Positions 11,305 through 25,100 of a DNA stretch of 64,000 nucleotides are shown piece by piece. Below the pieces are notes generated by a model. The model saw only the letters and a list, made by a program, of their open reading frames with translations. It made no database searches and was not told where the DNA came from. The translations under genes and the position numbers were made by a program. Source of the stretch: Archilochus colubris (lineage: Eukaryota > Chordata > Aves > Apodiformes > Trochilidae). Positions within the stretch are counted from its first letter, which is position 1, and every line of letters starts with the position of its first letter. The stretch lies in NCBI GenBank assembly GCA_023079485.1, contig CM041089.1, positions 15,905,660 through 15,969,659 of the forward strand, given 5' to 3'.

Positions 11305-14300
11305 GTAAGACTTGTCTGGATAGTAGGGATTATTTATGATATATTCTCACAAAACTAAGACATTCACAAGTATATGTTTTAGTAACATAGAAATGATAAA
11401 AGTGACAAATCTGCCCATACATGACAAGCTCACCAGTTAGAATAAGACCTGCAAATTCTCTTCCCAGTACAGAAATGCAGAGAGATGGCAGTTACTCTGT
11501 CAGAGCTCCTATGGAAAAATTATTTGTGTATTTTTCCCTCTTTTCTATCCATGTTTGTATGTGTAGTTTGCCATCTAAAGTGTTTTGCAATGTTCTGTTA
11601 TGGTCTGAATGCTTTTTGTTATTCATGTAGTTAAGATTGTTTCTCTCAGCTCCTGGAGTTCTTACCTGTTACTTTGAAATTTGGGGTTGGTTTCAAACAG
11701 CAATATGCCACCAAGTTTCTTCTGAGTAGAAAAAGCTGCAATAAGCTCACCTGGAGGCAAAAATCTATAACAAGATAAAGGCAAAGCCAGAAGAAAAGAG
11801 TTGGTTTAGTTTTGGGTAATAACCACCTGCAATAGCAGTGACCTTTGTAGAAATACAGTCAAGGTATCAAGCCAGAAGAAAAAAAAAACAAAAACCCAGT
11901 GTGAGTTTGGCAGCAAAATCAGATTTATTCACAAGTTTTTGTTAGTTTATAAAACAGAACCAGTCCAAGTGGAAACAAACCTAAAGCACAAGAGATGACT
12001 GTTTTTTCACAGGTTACTGAGTTCATAACACCATGATATTTCAATATAACAGGTTGCTTTTTTAGGCATTTAGATACCTTCTGAGGTGGATTATGTAAGG
12101 TAAGGGCCTGAATTTTTTATTTCCATGCTTTCAGTTACACAAACACACTTTGCCATCGTTATTCTTGCTCTCTTCCTGCTTCACCTTGGCTGTTTCCAGG
12201 GGTATAATAATGCAGTTACAGTCTTTTCCCAGTGCTGTACTGTGCCTGAATCAGGCTGAATAAAAGAGAATTACTGTGGGGTGGGGAAAATAAAGGCATT
12301 GTCTACAGTGAAAGGTGTGTGGTGAGCATCTCAGAATGGCTTCTGCAAAGTTATTTGTAGTGGTGAGGCAGAGAAAGCACTCAATAGTCAAAGCATTCCT
12401 GATTCCCAAGCCTAATTAATTGTACAACCTCAGCACAATTTAAGAGAGCTGAGCTATAGCAGTTAAAGTTTCTTTTGAAAGCAGGAGTACAGCACTAGCT
12501 ATCCAGAACAAAAACATCTTGCTTTTTATCTGAAGTGCAAATTTTGGAATAAAGTTACTGTGTGTTAGGATAGCATCTGCTGCTACTTCCATAGATTCTC
12601 CTGCGAGGTATTAAAGTATTAATTCATGCTGATTTTTAATTAATGGCAAAAATACCCTGGCTAAGAGTCATGTATGATTAACTGTAACCAAAAGAGGCTG
12701 TGCTAGTCTGTGTGTAGTGCACTGGTACCCAGTACAGGGAGTATGTTTTATGCAGAGGGTGGTCCTGTTAACATATTCCTCATTGACAGAACATGATATT
12801 GTGATTTTTCAGATGTCAGCCAGACACAAGGTTCTGGAAAAAGTCTTTAGGAGACTTTGAGTTTATATATAAACCCATTAATTTTCAATTTTCTGTCTTT
12901 CCTATTAAGTGTCAATCAGCAGTTGTTTTATTTTTCCAGAAATGCATTCTGAGCATGCAGAGTTATGGATTAGTCTCTGCTGTAAATATCATGTGTAACA
13001 CAATAATAGTAAAATAGGTTCAGTGGAAACCAGTTTCAAAACAGGCCAACCTACTCACACCAAGAAAACAGGAAGGGTTGCTAGTGTAAAATAAGCTCTC
13101 TGCCACACAAGGAAGGCTTTGAAAAGTATCACATCCAGTCAAATCACAGCATGAACACAGCTTGTTCAGAGATGCTCTTTCCCCCCTCCCTCCAAAAAAG
13201 CTTCCCTCTTATTCCATTATTAATACTCTGGCTCCATCAGCTTTTTTCTTTCTCTAATAAAGCACAGAGCTGAGGCTGATCATATTCCTTTTCATTTTTG
13301 TGGCTGCTTCATCCCACAGAAAAACCAGCTCATAAGCTGTGTCCAGCTGTGCAGAACTGGATGGTGTCATTATGTATTTTTCTCCTCTTGGCTCCTTAGT
13401 AAATCTGTTTCCTGTTGACTGTAATCCAGTGTTAGTCATGACCTGTAAGAAGTGTAGAAGGATTGAGTCATGGGTCCTTTAAGGCATCCTCCATATGTTA
13501 TAGTGATGTTAAGATAAAGTACTGTTAGTAAAATTAATTAAAAATATATGCAGATATTAAACCTGACAGAGCTAAGTGCAGCATGATGGGTATCAACTTT
13601 CTGTCATAGGTTTCTCTTCAAGGTTTTGCACTGAAATTGGTTGTATGTGCAGGTCTCCAACATTCCAGCACTCCTTGGAACACTGTCTTGTTGCAGCAGT
13701 CCTTGGAATCTGATTATCTTTAATAAAAGAGCTGGAGAATTGTAAGTTTCAAACTGTGTATTCTCAGGTTGTTTGATCCAAATGTAGTAAGCGCTGAGCT
13801 GAGTGTCAGTAGAGCTTACACCTGGTGTAAGCAGATTGCAGAACCCTTTTCTGGTCTCCTGGTAGTGTTTTTCTTCAGGGCAGTAACTCTGTGATGGAAA
13901 GAGGCTCTGAACAGAGGTAGAATTTATTCACTGAATATTTTTCTCAGTCCAGAAGTTCATAAAATAATTTTGAATAAAATTCCTATTTGGGTAAAATACT
14001 GCCTGGCAGTGTTTTGTTATTGCAGATGTAATCTGAAGGTGGAAGTTCTTGGTTACAGTTTGCTGAAGATACATGCAGCCTTTCCATAAAATGTCCTTTT
14101 TCCTTCGTGCACACCATAAAAAGTAATATGTGTGTGTGCTTCTGTATGCATATATCTCAGGATTAAATGGAATGAAAACAATTTTTCTTTTGCAGCAGAA
14201 TGTTGTTCCAGTAGGAACTCCAGCTTTCATTTGCAGTAGCAATGTGTTCATCTTGCAGCTTGCAGACAAGTATTTCTTGTTAATTCAAGTAGTCAGTCTC

Positions 14301-14940
14301 AGAGATTAGAACACATTCTTGTGCTTAAATCAACCAAGGACCACTCTTGTTTAGCTGCAGGGAAGCTGCACTCCTCCATATATTTAGTTCTGACATCATT
14401 TGTATTAAATGCTCAGCCTGAAATAGAAGTGGTGTGTGTGTGATTCCCTGAATCACCTCTAGTGCTCCTGGCAATGTTTTCTGCCCTCTGGCTGTCAGGA
14501 ATCAGGTGTCAGAACTGCAGATATGCAGTCATTAAAACTTACAACTGTATTAAAATCCTGTCAGAACGCAACCATCTGGTGTTGCTGATTTGCTGCTCTA
14601 ATGATCAGTTTGTTCCAGCATGTCCTCTATTGATACTGCAGCCTGACAGGATTTCTTCCTCATCTCAGAAGTGTCTTAGGTAAATAATTCTTCAGTATAC
14701 CATGAAGCTTAAAAAAATTGTTTTTCCTTTCTGCAGAATCTTTAACTCCTTTTTGAGACCTGCAGTAGGTCAGCAAGCCCCCTGTCTCAACAAACTTCAT
14801 CCTTCCAATGTCCTTTCTTTGCCTTTAGCTCTCTGCTCTTCAGAATCTCTCTTAATCCCTGGGACCTTCCATTTCAGCTGCAGTAATTCCCAAGTCTGCT
14901 TTTCCCTTCTCCTGAGCAGAGCAGTGATGTTCTAGCGAGG
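11305..14940 (+). other. Intronic unique sequence
   Basis: AT-rich, with no recognised repeat or exon. Only short frames. Confidence 0.5.
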
Positions 14941-15235
14941 TGGGAACTGGACTCTTTTCACAGACGCCCTTCAACAAGACAAGAGGACACAGTCTTAAGT
15001 TGTGCCAGGGGAGGTTTAGGTTAGATATTAGAATTTCTTCACGGAGAGGGTGATTAGGCTATGGAATGGACTGCCCAGGGAGGTGGTAGATTCTCCGTCC
15101 CTGGAGACATTTAAAAAAAGACTGGATGTGGCACTCAGTGCCATGGTCTAGCAACTGCTCCGGTGGGTCAAGGGTTGGACTAGATGATCTCTGAGGTCCC
15201 TTCCAACCCAGCTAATTCTATGATTCTATGATTCT
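14941..15235 (+). mobile_element. CR1 LINE 3' end, sense
   Basis: Complete CR1 3' end on the + strand: a CAACAAGACAAGAGGACACAG block, CTGCCCAGGGAGGTGGTAGA, GGCACTCAGTGCCATGGTCT, then the tail with two ATTCTATG octamers. The pre-tail block GCAACTGCTCCGGTGGG resembles the copy at 17968 rather than the CCCAGCCCATGG type. A frame-disrupting gap lies in the DIRKNFF-coding block. Confidence 0.92.
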
Positions 15236-17189
15236 TTCTGAGCTGGGCCAGGAGGGAACTGATAAACTTGGTTGCTAGCTGTGAATTAGGAGCAATGTGA
15301 ATCAGAGGCCATCGTATTGCAGCAGTGTGTGCCCCTCAGCTTGCTCTGCTGAGCACAGCTCTGCTAAGTTTGGTAGTTTGTCCTTTTTGGTGTAGTGCTG
15401 AGGGGGGGAACACCCATCCCTGGCGTTCCTCTCTGTCACTGCTGGGTGCATTCTGCATCAAGAGGCTTTTGTCCCAGATGCAGCTGTTGGAAACAGATAG
15501 GTAAATAACTCCCTGGGTTCCAGACAATGCTGTCTGTGCTTACCTATTTTTTAGGGGAATCTGAGTAGGTGTTTTTATGTTCAAACATTAACAGTAAATT
15601 TGTATAATAAACTGCCAAGGTAGGAAGGGAGAGGCTGATCTGACTGCATTGTGCCGCTCAGAGATAGGAGATAAGATGGCTTGCAAGCCCTGGGAGGACA
15701 TGGAGTTCTACTGAGAATTTTACTGTCTGCCTGCCATGCTGTAAGTAGCAGGTAATAAAAAGTGGTACTCAGAAACAGCCAGAGGTGAGCTTTCTCCTTC
15801 AATTACCATGGCAGTTTCCTTATTAGCAGCAATTCAAGAAGATTTGGGCCGACTGTTACTCATGATGTTATCTTAGGGAAGGAAGCAAAAACCTTGTTAT
15901 GCTCCAAGCCTTTTTCAGCATTTTTTTTTCCATGCTGTTGTTCTCTCAGGACTTCCATTACTTCCCTGCATATTAGGATTCTGTCTCCTGATTTCATACA
16001 CTTTGCTCATAGTTTACATAACAGTGGGGATATACTGGAATGTTAAACCAGACCAGTTAGGTCTGTAGGACTGAGCACCATTTCATCTTTTGTTTATTAG
16101 AGAATCTGTTATGCTCTTTCCTTTCAAATTGTACTGCTAGTTCAGATAAATCATGACAGTGACAGGAGGAATTTACAGTTGAGCCTGGAATCAGAAATAA
16201 GTTGTTTCTGTATTACAGATATCTAAATAATTCAAGAGATTTTTTTGTGGTTTATTCAATTAAAATCCCTCTGGAATATTCTGTTTCATGGGGCTTCCAA
16301 GCTTTGCCTTTCCCTCCCACCCTTTAGGAGTGGACATAAGTGTGAGCTGTTAGCTGAAAGACTTAATTAATTCCTATAAAGCAGATGGGACATTATTATC
16401 ATATTTCAGCTTATCTAAGCTGTAAATATTATGTTAAGTACAAAAGCTGTTACAGTTGTTTTTTATGTCAAATGGATTCCTAATTTATTTTGAAATGAGG
16501 CAGAGGTTGCTTGTGTTTATCAGTCAAATAACTGGTTCTTGGCATATTGCTGTGGGTGGATGTGTGCATCTGAGTGCATCTTTGTTAAAAAAAATTAGTC
16601 AGTTGTGATGTACATTTTAAATGGTGGGTATCTTGCTGTGAAATGTGCTTTTCTCTGTCCCTCTGGATCTTTTCCTGGAGTAAATTTGCTACAGGGGCTA
16701 TTTAGGCAGTCAAATGTTGAAAAAATATTAATAATAATAATCATTTAGTCCTTTAGTGTCTCATTATTGTACTCTACCCTTGAGAAGATAGCACGGTGGA
16801 ATGGGAAAGAATACTTTTATAGTTGAAAACAAACAAAGGAAAGAGCCAGCAATGTTTGCTGTGCTTAAATGTGTTACATTCCCAGATTTTCCTGTGGGGG
16901 GCTGCACCCAGTGAGCAGTGGTTGGGAACCTTCCTTGTGCTGGTGGGATCAGCAGTGTGGGACCTGAGTTCCACACCAGGAAGGTACCACCAGGGGTGTT
17001 TCCACTTTCCTCTGCCCCTTAGCTCCCAGTGCCCCAGCCTCTCCCACCTCCAGGGCTGGAAGGAGAATGATTCCTTCTGCCTGGTGTTGGCTGTGCCCCC
17101 AGGACACTCCTGGTGTCCAGTTCCAGTGCCAGACAATGCCAAAGGGGCCTCTGGCTGAGTTACCCTGGGGCTGGCTGAGGGCACTGTGC
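15236..17189 (+). other. Intronic sequence, GC-richer near the end
   Basis: 15236-16880 has no recognised feature except a short (ATA)n run at about 16727-16741. 16880-17189 is GC-rich and may be a repeat, but I cannot name it. Confidence 0.45.
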
Positions 17190-17598
17190 TGGTTTGGGGG
17201 ACTCTGTGCAGGATCCACTTGCCTGGGAGGCTTCTGATTCTCAAGGCATAAAGTCCTCCTCTTTTTGAGCCCAAAGACAGCATCCTGGATGAGGTTTATC
17301 CTGGGACCCAGGCACTACTGCCAGGGGTGTGTGGACTGAACTGCTGGCTCCAGCACTTTCTCAATATTTTTCTCTTATTTCTCACCTGGGAGAATTTTTG
17401 CCCTTTTCCTGAGAGAAATACATCCTGGCATTCTGGTTTGTTTCTTTGTGAGTTTGTTTTATTTGTTTTTCTTGGGTTCTCCCCTCTCCTCCAACCTCTT
17501 TTATTTCTAAATGACTTCCCCATTGGTTTGGGGATGTGGACCCATTTTGGTGAGGAGTGTGTCTGATCATTGGGCTGGCCTGAAAATTAATGGGGTAC
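17190..17598 (+). mobile_element. Candidate solo LTR, sense
   Basis: It begins TGTGCTGGTTTGGGG, which resembles the start of common avian LTRs, and ends GGGGTACA, so it has TG...CA ends. It includes a TTTTATTTCTAAATGA stretch and a GC-rich first half. I found no second copy in the window and no clear target duplication, so this is only a candidate. Confidence 0.3.
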
Positions 17599-17967
17599 AT
17601 GTTTGTGGTGCTGTCAGACAGGGCTGGTTTATCTTACAACCTCAATAAGAGTTGAAGTTTTATTGAAGAGCCAATATTCAAGAGAATATCTTGAATTCTG
17701 CTTGTCTGTTCTCTGCACCAGAAATCTGGCAGTGATAAGATAATCTCTGGCTTATTGAAGGAGGGGCATTGTCTGGTTTGTAGCATGTGCTTGGTTTTTC
17801 CTGACAGACAGGTGCTCCTTTTAAGTCTTGAAAGAAATCAATCTGGAGTTGTTCTAATTCCAAGCTGATTTTTCAGTGCTCATTACCTATTGATAACATT
17901 AACCCAGTCAGTGAAGGAAAGGGCCATGATGTTGGGGAAGTGGTCAGAGTTAATATCAAGATATGAC

Positions 17968-18629
17968 TCATAGAATCATAGAATTGGCTGGGTTGGAAGG
18001 GACCTCAGAGATCATCGAGTCCAACCCTTGAACCACCGCTGCAGTTGCTAGACTATGGCACTGAGTGCCACATCCAGTCTCTTTTTAAATATCTCCAGGG
18101 ACGGAGAATCCACTACTTCCCTGGGCAGCCCATTCCAATGCCTGATCACCCTCTCCAGAAAGAAATTCTTTCTAATCTCCAACCTAAACCTCCCCTGGCA
18201 CAACTTGAGACCCTGCCCTCTTGTCTTGTTGAAAGTCGTCTGGCAAAAGAGCCCAACGTCCACCCGGTTACAACCTCCTTTCAGGGAGTTGTAGAGAGTG
18301 ATGAGGTCTCCCCTGAGCCTCCTCTTCTCCAGCCTCAACACCCCCAGCTCCCTCAGCCTCTCCTCATAGGATCTGTGCTCGAGTCCCTTCACCAGCCCAG
18401 TTGCCTCCTTTGGACCTGCTCCAGCACCTCAATTTCCTTCCTGAGCTGAGGGGCCCAGAACTGGACACAGGACTCAAGCTGTGGCCTCACCAGAGCTGAG
18501 CACAGGGGCAGAATCCCTTCCCTGGACCTGCTGGCCACACTGTTCCTGAGCCAGCCCAGGATGCCATTGGCCTTCTTGGCCACCTGGGCACACTGCTGGC
18601 TCCTCTTCAGCTTCCTGGCAATCCAGATT
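17968..18629 (-). mobile_element. CR1 LINE 3' segment, young, antisense
   Basis: The reverse complement runs from two octamers and GGCTGGGTTGGAAGGGACC through the ORF2 C-terminus to the ACACTGCTGGCTCCTCTTCAG block. On the - strand it encodes the CR1 ORF2 tail ([31 protein letters not shown]) with little damage. It lacks the 4-base TTGT insertion found in two other copies and has the CTCCTCATAGGATC upstream type. Its pre-tail block (GCAGTTGCTAGACTATGG) differs from that of the 21666, 25795, 42253 and 49177 copies. Confidence 0.95.
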
Positions 18630-21600
18630 GCTTAGAGGCTGTTGAAACTCATCTGGATGGCATCAGTGTAGAGTTTAAGATTTAAAAGTTGGAATGAACT
18701 TTCTTGGTCTGTGTTGGTTTACATATCATTTCAGTTGCTTGAATTTATGGGCAGACAATCCTGTACTCACTCATTTGCTAAAGAGCACCACTTTCAAAGC
18801 TTTATTCAGCAAGGTTTGAAACTTTGGGTAAATCCTGAAAAGCAATTTTTTTTTCTCATCTGCTAGGGTCATGCCTTCATTGCTTGGCCATGTGTATGCT
18901 TTTTTCTTTGGGATTACTCTAGGATGGTCCTTTGGGTTGGAACTCATCAGCAGGAAGAGTGCCTATGCTGTTGGTTGTTTCACCAAAAAAAAAGCATCTG
19001 TTCTGTGCACTCTGAGGTGGCTCTCTGGTGCAGACCCAAGTGTTGGCTTTTCTTGTACAATTGCAATCCTGATGTGAATTAGAAGTCTGCAAGTTTGCTT
19101 ACTAGAAGTTGGCAAAATCATGCAATCTAAATGCCTCCCTTCATTTTGATGAGTTTCTTTTAAACAGCACATAAAAATAACCCCAAACACGTTAATCTTC
19201 GCACGAGGCAGTAGGAAAAAAATCTGTTGAAGTATTTTAACACTTCTCAAGGCTTTTTCTGGGTGCACTTTCATCTGAGGACAAGAGCAAGTGTGCATGT
19301 TTTTCACAACTCTAGAGAAAAGTAGTGATCACAGCAACAAAGTGTGCAGAGTGCTCCAGTTCCTGATGGAAGGACTTTGTGAGGGAGTGAGGAGTGTGGC
19401 AACCTGTAAGAATTAATGTAGGCTTGAAGCCCTGAACTAATACTTACAGAAACCAGTAATGGAGTGTAAAGCTATAGAGCCTTTGAAGTAACAATGCAAG
19501 TTTGTTCCACAGCATTAGCAGCAGCTTTTGGGTTGTGCAGACAGGGTCTCTCCACATCACACAGCAGGGGACTGAGTAAGGTTTCTGCTGATACCATTCA
19601 GTAGCAGTATCAGGTCCCACACATCTGTTCTTTATATTTTTATGAGATATTTAGGTATATTATTAACAAAAGGAAGTAAAGGGAGGTGTTTTTTTACCTT
19701 CTAAATTGTTTCATGCTGTCTTAGGAAAATGGATTTAGAAATGTTGAGTAGTAAATTTTGGGTAAAAGAGGTCTAAGAATAAGGTAGCTGCATTTCAGAA
19801 TGTTACTGGAATGTGGTGTTGTTCATGGCTAAAATGGAAACCAAGGCAGACTCTGATATTTAATCTGCTCCTAGGAAAAAATATTGTATTATGAAAACTA
19901 TTATAAATTAGTTATTTGGAAACTCCATGAAATTAAAAAGATTGTGCCTCAAATCTATATATCCCACATAGTTGCCTCTTTCTCACAGTTTTATGTATGT
20001 CATTTCCATGCTTAAACCAAATGTTGGTTTTGCTGCCCTATTCTAGAAATAAACTCTTGGAAAAAAAATGTAAAACCTTTCCACACACCACATCTTTCTA
20101 AAACCTCTGAAGAAGCAAGCAGCTTCTGCCTTCTGTTACTCACCTGCCCATAAGGCTGGGGAGAGGAAAGAAAACTCCTCTGGGCTGGGATGTTGTGTAA
20201 GTTGGAAGTAGAGCAGATCCCTGCACCTCCCTGCTTGGCAGTGAGGACATGGGGTGGGTGAGAGGGTTAAAATGGAAATAGTTCTGTAACCCAATGTCTG
20301 TGAGACTGGGAAAGTCCCAGAGCCCTCAGTCCTCAGCTACAGGTGTGTGGGTGGGGAGGAGAGGAGGTGCTTGCAGCTTGAATATAAAATTGTCCACTTC
20401 AGGAGTTAAAATGCAGAGGAAGTTGTTTCTTTGGATCTACCAAAATCTAGAGACATCAGTGGTTCACCAGATTTATTTTTTTCCTCTTTGAGTGAGAGGC
20501 AAATTTCCCTGAGTCCTTGGCTTTTAGTCCCAGTCACTTCTTTCCCAGCTGGTTTGGAGCTCTGTGCTTCCTCTGCTGATCACTTGGAGCCATGAACCTG
20601 GGAAGGTAAAAGTCAGTGATGCTCCTACTTCCCATGGTCTTGCACTGCTTTGGATCACTTGTGCTGGGTTTAGATATTACGTTTCCCTGGAATTGCACAT
20701 TTTGTAGTATTGAGGCACTGGAGAGTTTGAGACAACTCCATACAGCAGTTGAGCAATTATCTTACTGATAAATGTATCCCTTGGAAAATTAATCCATGAG
20801 AGGGGAATGGGTAGAACAGCTAAAGACAAATGGTAAATTGTTTGCCATTTGTAACTGTTCTTATGTTTGACTCTGGAAATCAATCTTGTAATCATTTGTC
20901 TGTGTAAGGTGGATATCAAGCTGCAGAAATTTAGATCTTAAGCATCAGGGCCTCTGCAAGCATTACCTGAAGATGCCAATTACAAGATTTTTAGGTGGAG
21001 GAGGGCAGCAGACCCAGTGCTGCCATTTAAAGAAGGCATAGCCAAGTGTAGCAGTAGCTGTGTGAGACTTTTTGTGATTTAGAAACATTTATACTCATGA
21101 ATATTTTAGCTGTTCTTTTTGTTCTTCCTTGCAAATCTAATAAGGAAAGAAACCAAATCAGTCTGGTGATGGAAACTGAAAAGCAGCTTGGTCTTAAGAA
21201 AATGAATTAAAATTTAAATCAGGATAAACTAAGGTGCTTGGTAAGTGTAAAGTAAATTTAGTGTCTCCCCAGATAAAAAAAAAAAAAAAGGTGGTAATAT
21301 GTTAAGCTTACAGAGAGCACTACCACTAAATTTCAGTCAGATCTGAAAACCTCTCCAGAAATGAAGAGTTTTCTTCCTATTCCTTGAGGCTTGAATGAGG
21401 AGATCCATAAAGGGAATTTTGAGCATAAGATATGCCTGGAACCCCATAGCTGACTGGCAGCACTTACCACTGCCAGAAGAACCACTGGAAATATGTGGGG
21501 ATTTAAAGCAAAAAATCTGCTACTGAATCATGAGCTTGTCCCCTGATCATCTGAAAAGGAACCATTTGCCCTTAGTCTGTTGTGAAATGGTCATTCCCAA

Positions 21601-21665
21601 CCTGCATAATGAAGCAGTGATGAGATGTGTGACTGTTGCAGTCAGATCTTCCAGGGTAAGTGATT
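18630..21665 (+). other. Intronic unique sequence
   Basis: No exon or repeat recognised apart from an A15 run at 21275-21289. Confidence 0.5.
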
Positions 21666-22186
21666 TCATAGAATCATAGAATGGGCTGGGTTGGAAGGGA
21701 CCTCAGAGATCACCAAGTCCAACCCTTGATCCACTCCCCCTGTGGTTCCCAGCCCATGGCACTCAGTGCCACATCCAGGCTCTTTGGAAAGATCTCCAGA
21801 CACGGAGAATCCACTCCTTCCCTGGGCAGCCCATTCCAATGCCTGATCACCCTCTCCAGAAAGAAATTCTTTCTCATCTCCAACCTAAACCTCCCCTGGC
21901 ACAACTTGAGACCCTTTGTGCCCTCTTTTCTTGCTGAGAGTTGCCTGGGAGCAGAGCCCAACCCCCCCCTGGCTCCAACCTCCTTTCAGGGAGTTGTAGA
22001 GAGTGATGAGGTCTCCCCTGAGCCTCCTCTTCTCCAGCCTCAACACCCCCGGCTCCCTCAGCCTCACCTCATAGGACTTGTGCTGGAGTCCCTTCACCAG
22101 CCCAGTTGCCTCCTTTGGACCCGCTCCAGAACATCAATCTCCTTCCTGAGCTGAGTGGCCCAGAACTGGACACAGGACTCGAGGTG
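21666..22186 (-). mobile_element. CR1 LINE 3' segment, young, antisense
   Basis: Same 3' end as the other young copies (octamers, GGGCTGGGTTGGAAGGGACC, TGGTTCCCAGCCCATGGCAC). It carries a TTGT insertion at about 21916-21919 that shifts the ORF2 frame, combined with the CACCTCATAGGACTTG upstream type. Truncated at about 22186. Confidence 0.95.
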
Positions 22187-25100
22187 TCCTCCCTTCCCTC
22201 CGAGTTAAGAACCAACTTCTTTTCTGCTTGGGGGGCTGTGCCAGGGAATGAACAGGTTGGGCTAGAAGCCATCCAAGTCCCACGCCTTTCCTACAACAAA
22301 CACCTTGAGCAGGGTTATCACCTGTCCCACCCCTGCCACCTGGCACCAGAGGAAGGGCTTTTGTTGTAACCTGTTTTATAGTGCCATGAGAAACAGATGT
22401 ATAAACAGGAGTGTATTAGGAACATAAACTTAAAATGTCCAAGTGCATTAGATAGATTGAAGCAGCCAGGAGTCATATTTTCTGCTTGGCTGTTTATATT
22501 TCAATAGCTGTTCTGCACTTTTCTTGGATTCTGACACTTTTTTATTTGCTGTTTAAGTGTTTCTGTTCCTCCTTGCAATACTTTGGAAATATCTGTAATT
22601 AAAATATTTTGGTGGCTTTCATTTCTTTCGTATCTGAATTTTAGCAATAGGAAGTTTCTTGAGTTGAGAATTCTAAAAAAGCTGCTGATTTAGACAATAA
22701 AAGCTTTTTGCCTACAGGATAATAAATTTCTTTTCAGAGCTTATTTTCACATTAAATTTTCTGCTTGAAATCTTTATTTCACTTGGTATTAGGAACAAGA
22801 AACACATTTTAACACTTATCTGTTTTGCATATTTTACTCATAAAGCCTGCTGCTGAGATAATCAACATCCATTGAAAAACCACTGGTTCATGAAAATGAG
22901 TCCTCAGCTAGGACAAAATCAGCCATAAAGGCAAAAGGAGTAATGGAAGAGAGAAGGCTTTTAAAAATAACCTTCTGTCATTTATATAAATGCCTAATGT
23001 GAAAAATGCTGTTACATTTATCTATTAATTCAGTACTATTATGTCATCTTTAAAGCTGATTTTATTTTCCACAGCCTAATTGCATTCTCTGGTAGCCACT
23101 AATAGATAAGTTAAAAGAAACTGTGTTTATAGAAATGTGGGGGAAAACTCAAATCCTTGCAGACATAGGTCTGAATCTCATTTTTACAGAAAGAAAAGGA
23201 GGTTGACTGCTTCTAAGCAGGTGCTGGGCCTAGGAGAACAAAATAAAAAGCATAACATTGTGGCATAAGGGATAGAATTATGTACTTATTTAATGAAAAA
23301 CTTTCATGTTCTACTTCTTCATAAAGCTGCACATTTCAGTATGTGCAGCAGTGGTTCTCTCAATGTAATCTCAGCTTTTAAACACTGGAGCATCTTCCCA
23401 TTTCATACAATTACCTTTTTTTTTTAGATGCTTAAACCCCAGGTAATTTTGGTATGAGGCTCTCAGGTGTGGTGTGCATTGAGGGTGGCACAAAATGTCC
23501 TCAGTTCCTTGTCCTCCTTCCTTTAGTGCTTTGCCATTTCAGTCAGTGTAATGTGCTGACTACTTTCTGTAGCTTTCTCTCCAAATTTAATGGAATCAAA
23601 AAGCAATCACTGCTAAATGGAATGTGCACCTGGAATTCTTGTTCCAGTGGTTAACAAGAAAGAACAGCTTCTGGTTGTCATGAAGTAGCCATGTCATTTA
23701 CAGGATGCATTAATGACCTCTGATCAGAACTTTCAAACCCCATCATTTGAAGGCATGACTAACTAGATGACCTCCCTTACCTTTTGAACCTGCACTGAAT
23801 AGTTTCTATTTCTCTTTAAATAGAGCATTTATTATTCTAAGTTGAAGCTATTAGCTCTAGATAGAGAATTGCTACAAAAGCACAAACTGTTTATTGAAAT
23901 TAATGACAAGCTGTTTCATCTGTACTAAAACCCTCCTCTTTACAAAAGGTTAAATGCAGATCTGTCACTAGCAATATTCCTAGAACGAAAATACTTACAC
24001 CTTTGCTTCTCTGGTAGTTCAGATAAAGGGGAAGAGGTTAACCTAACCTGCTAAGGTTTCACAGGGAAATCAACAGCAGAACTGAAAGTAACACAGAGCA
24101 GTTTTCAGCCTATTAAGGATTCTCTCTTCTCACCATCTTATTCCTTTTGTTTCCCTTCAGAAACATAACCTTGAGGTTTTTGTCTTGCTTGCCGAAAGAG
24201 CAAGGGTCTCTCTCCACAACCACCTGACTGGTCTGAATAAGCTTTCCTATCATTTGCTTTCCAAACTCCAAAATTCTAGTTTCATATTACAGTTTGCTTT
24301 GGTTGAGGTGATTTCTATACTGCGGAGATAGTTCATTAGCCCTAAATAATCTTTCAACTTTCTTTTTTGGCCACAAGGTCTCTACTTTACAGGACTGATT
24401 ACTGAAATTTGCATTCCTTAGGGAAAGAATCTGGAAAAACTAGAGGGGGTTTTGGGAAACAAACAAACAAAAGGAAGACTGAGAAAGATCTCCTTGTCCC
24501 GCTGACACTGAGGTAGCTGCAGGGAGCTGTCAGTGAGGAATGGCACTTGGGTAGGCTACAGAAGTTCTGTGCACCAAAGATTGGACAACCTTGGCTATTG
24601 ATGGAGCAGGAAGTTTTCAGGGAAACAGGTAAAAAGTGGTCATTCTCTTTATCTCAGGCTCCTTTTTCTATTTCCCTCCTTCATTTCAAGACAGTTTGAC
24701 AGATGCTGAGGTTAATGAATTTTCATTTTAATTTGACCTTTTCCTTGGGCTTCTGACAGTTCCTCTACACCACAGGGACCCTTCTTTCCTAACTCACTTC
24801 ATGTTTCAATAAGAAGTGGAGCATCTGATGGAAACTTCTTCATGAATAAGTGAACTCAGCTGGAACACAGCCAAACCCTGTCAGAACTGCCTCCCTGAAT
24901 CCCAGGCTTGTGTTTTACTGTGATATGAGAGATTAAATTCATTAACCTCTCATTAAAAATATACCAATGCAAAAACCCCCACAGTATGCCAGATTCAGCC
25001 TATTAGAAACCCCAAGAGGTCAGTTTGTGAACAGGAATTCACAGTTCTTATTCTAGAAGTTAATAATGGATCCCTCATTTGGCTCCCATCCATTTCATTG

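Noticed and set aside
12120..12300. Possible exon or 3' UTR with an AATAAAAG signal
   Set aside because: No coding frame, splice border or family match; AATAAA is common by chance in AT-rich intron.
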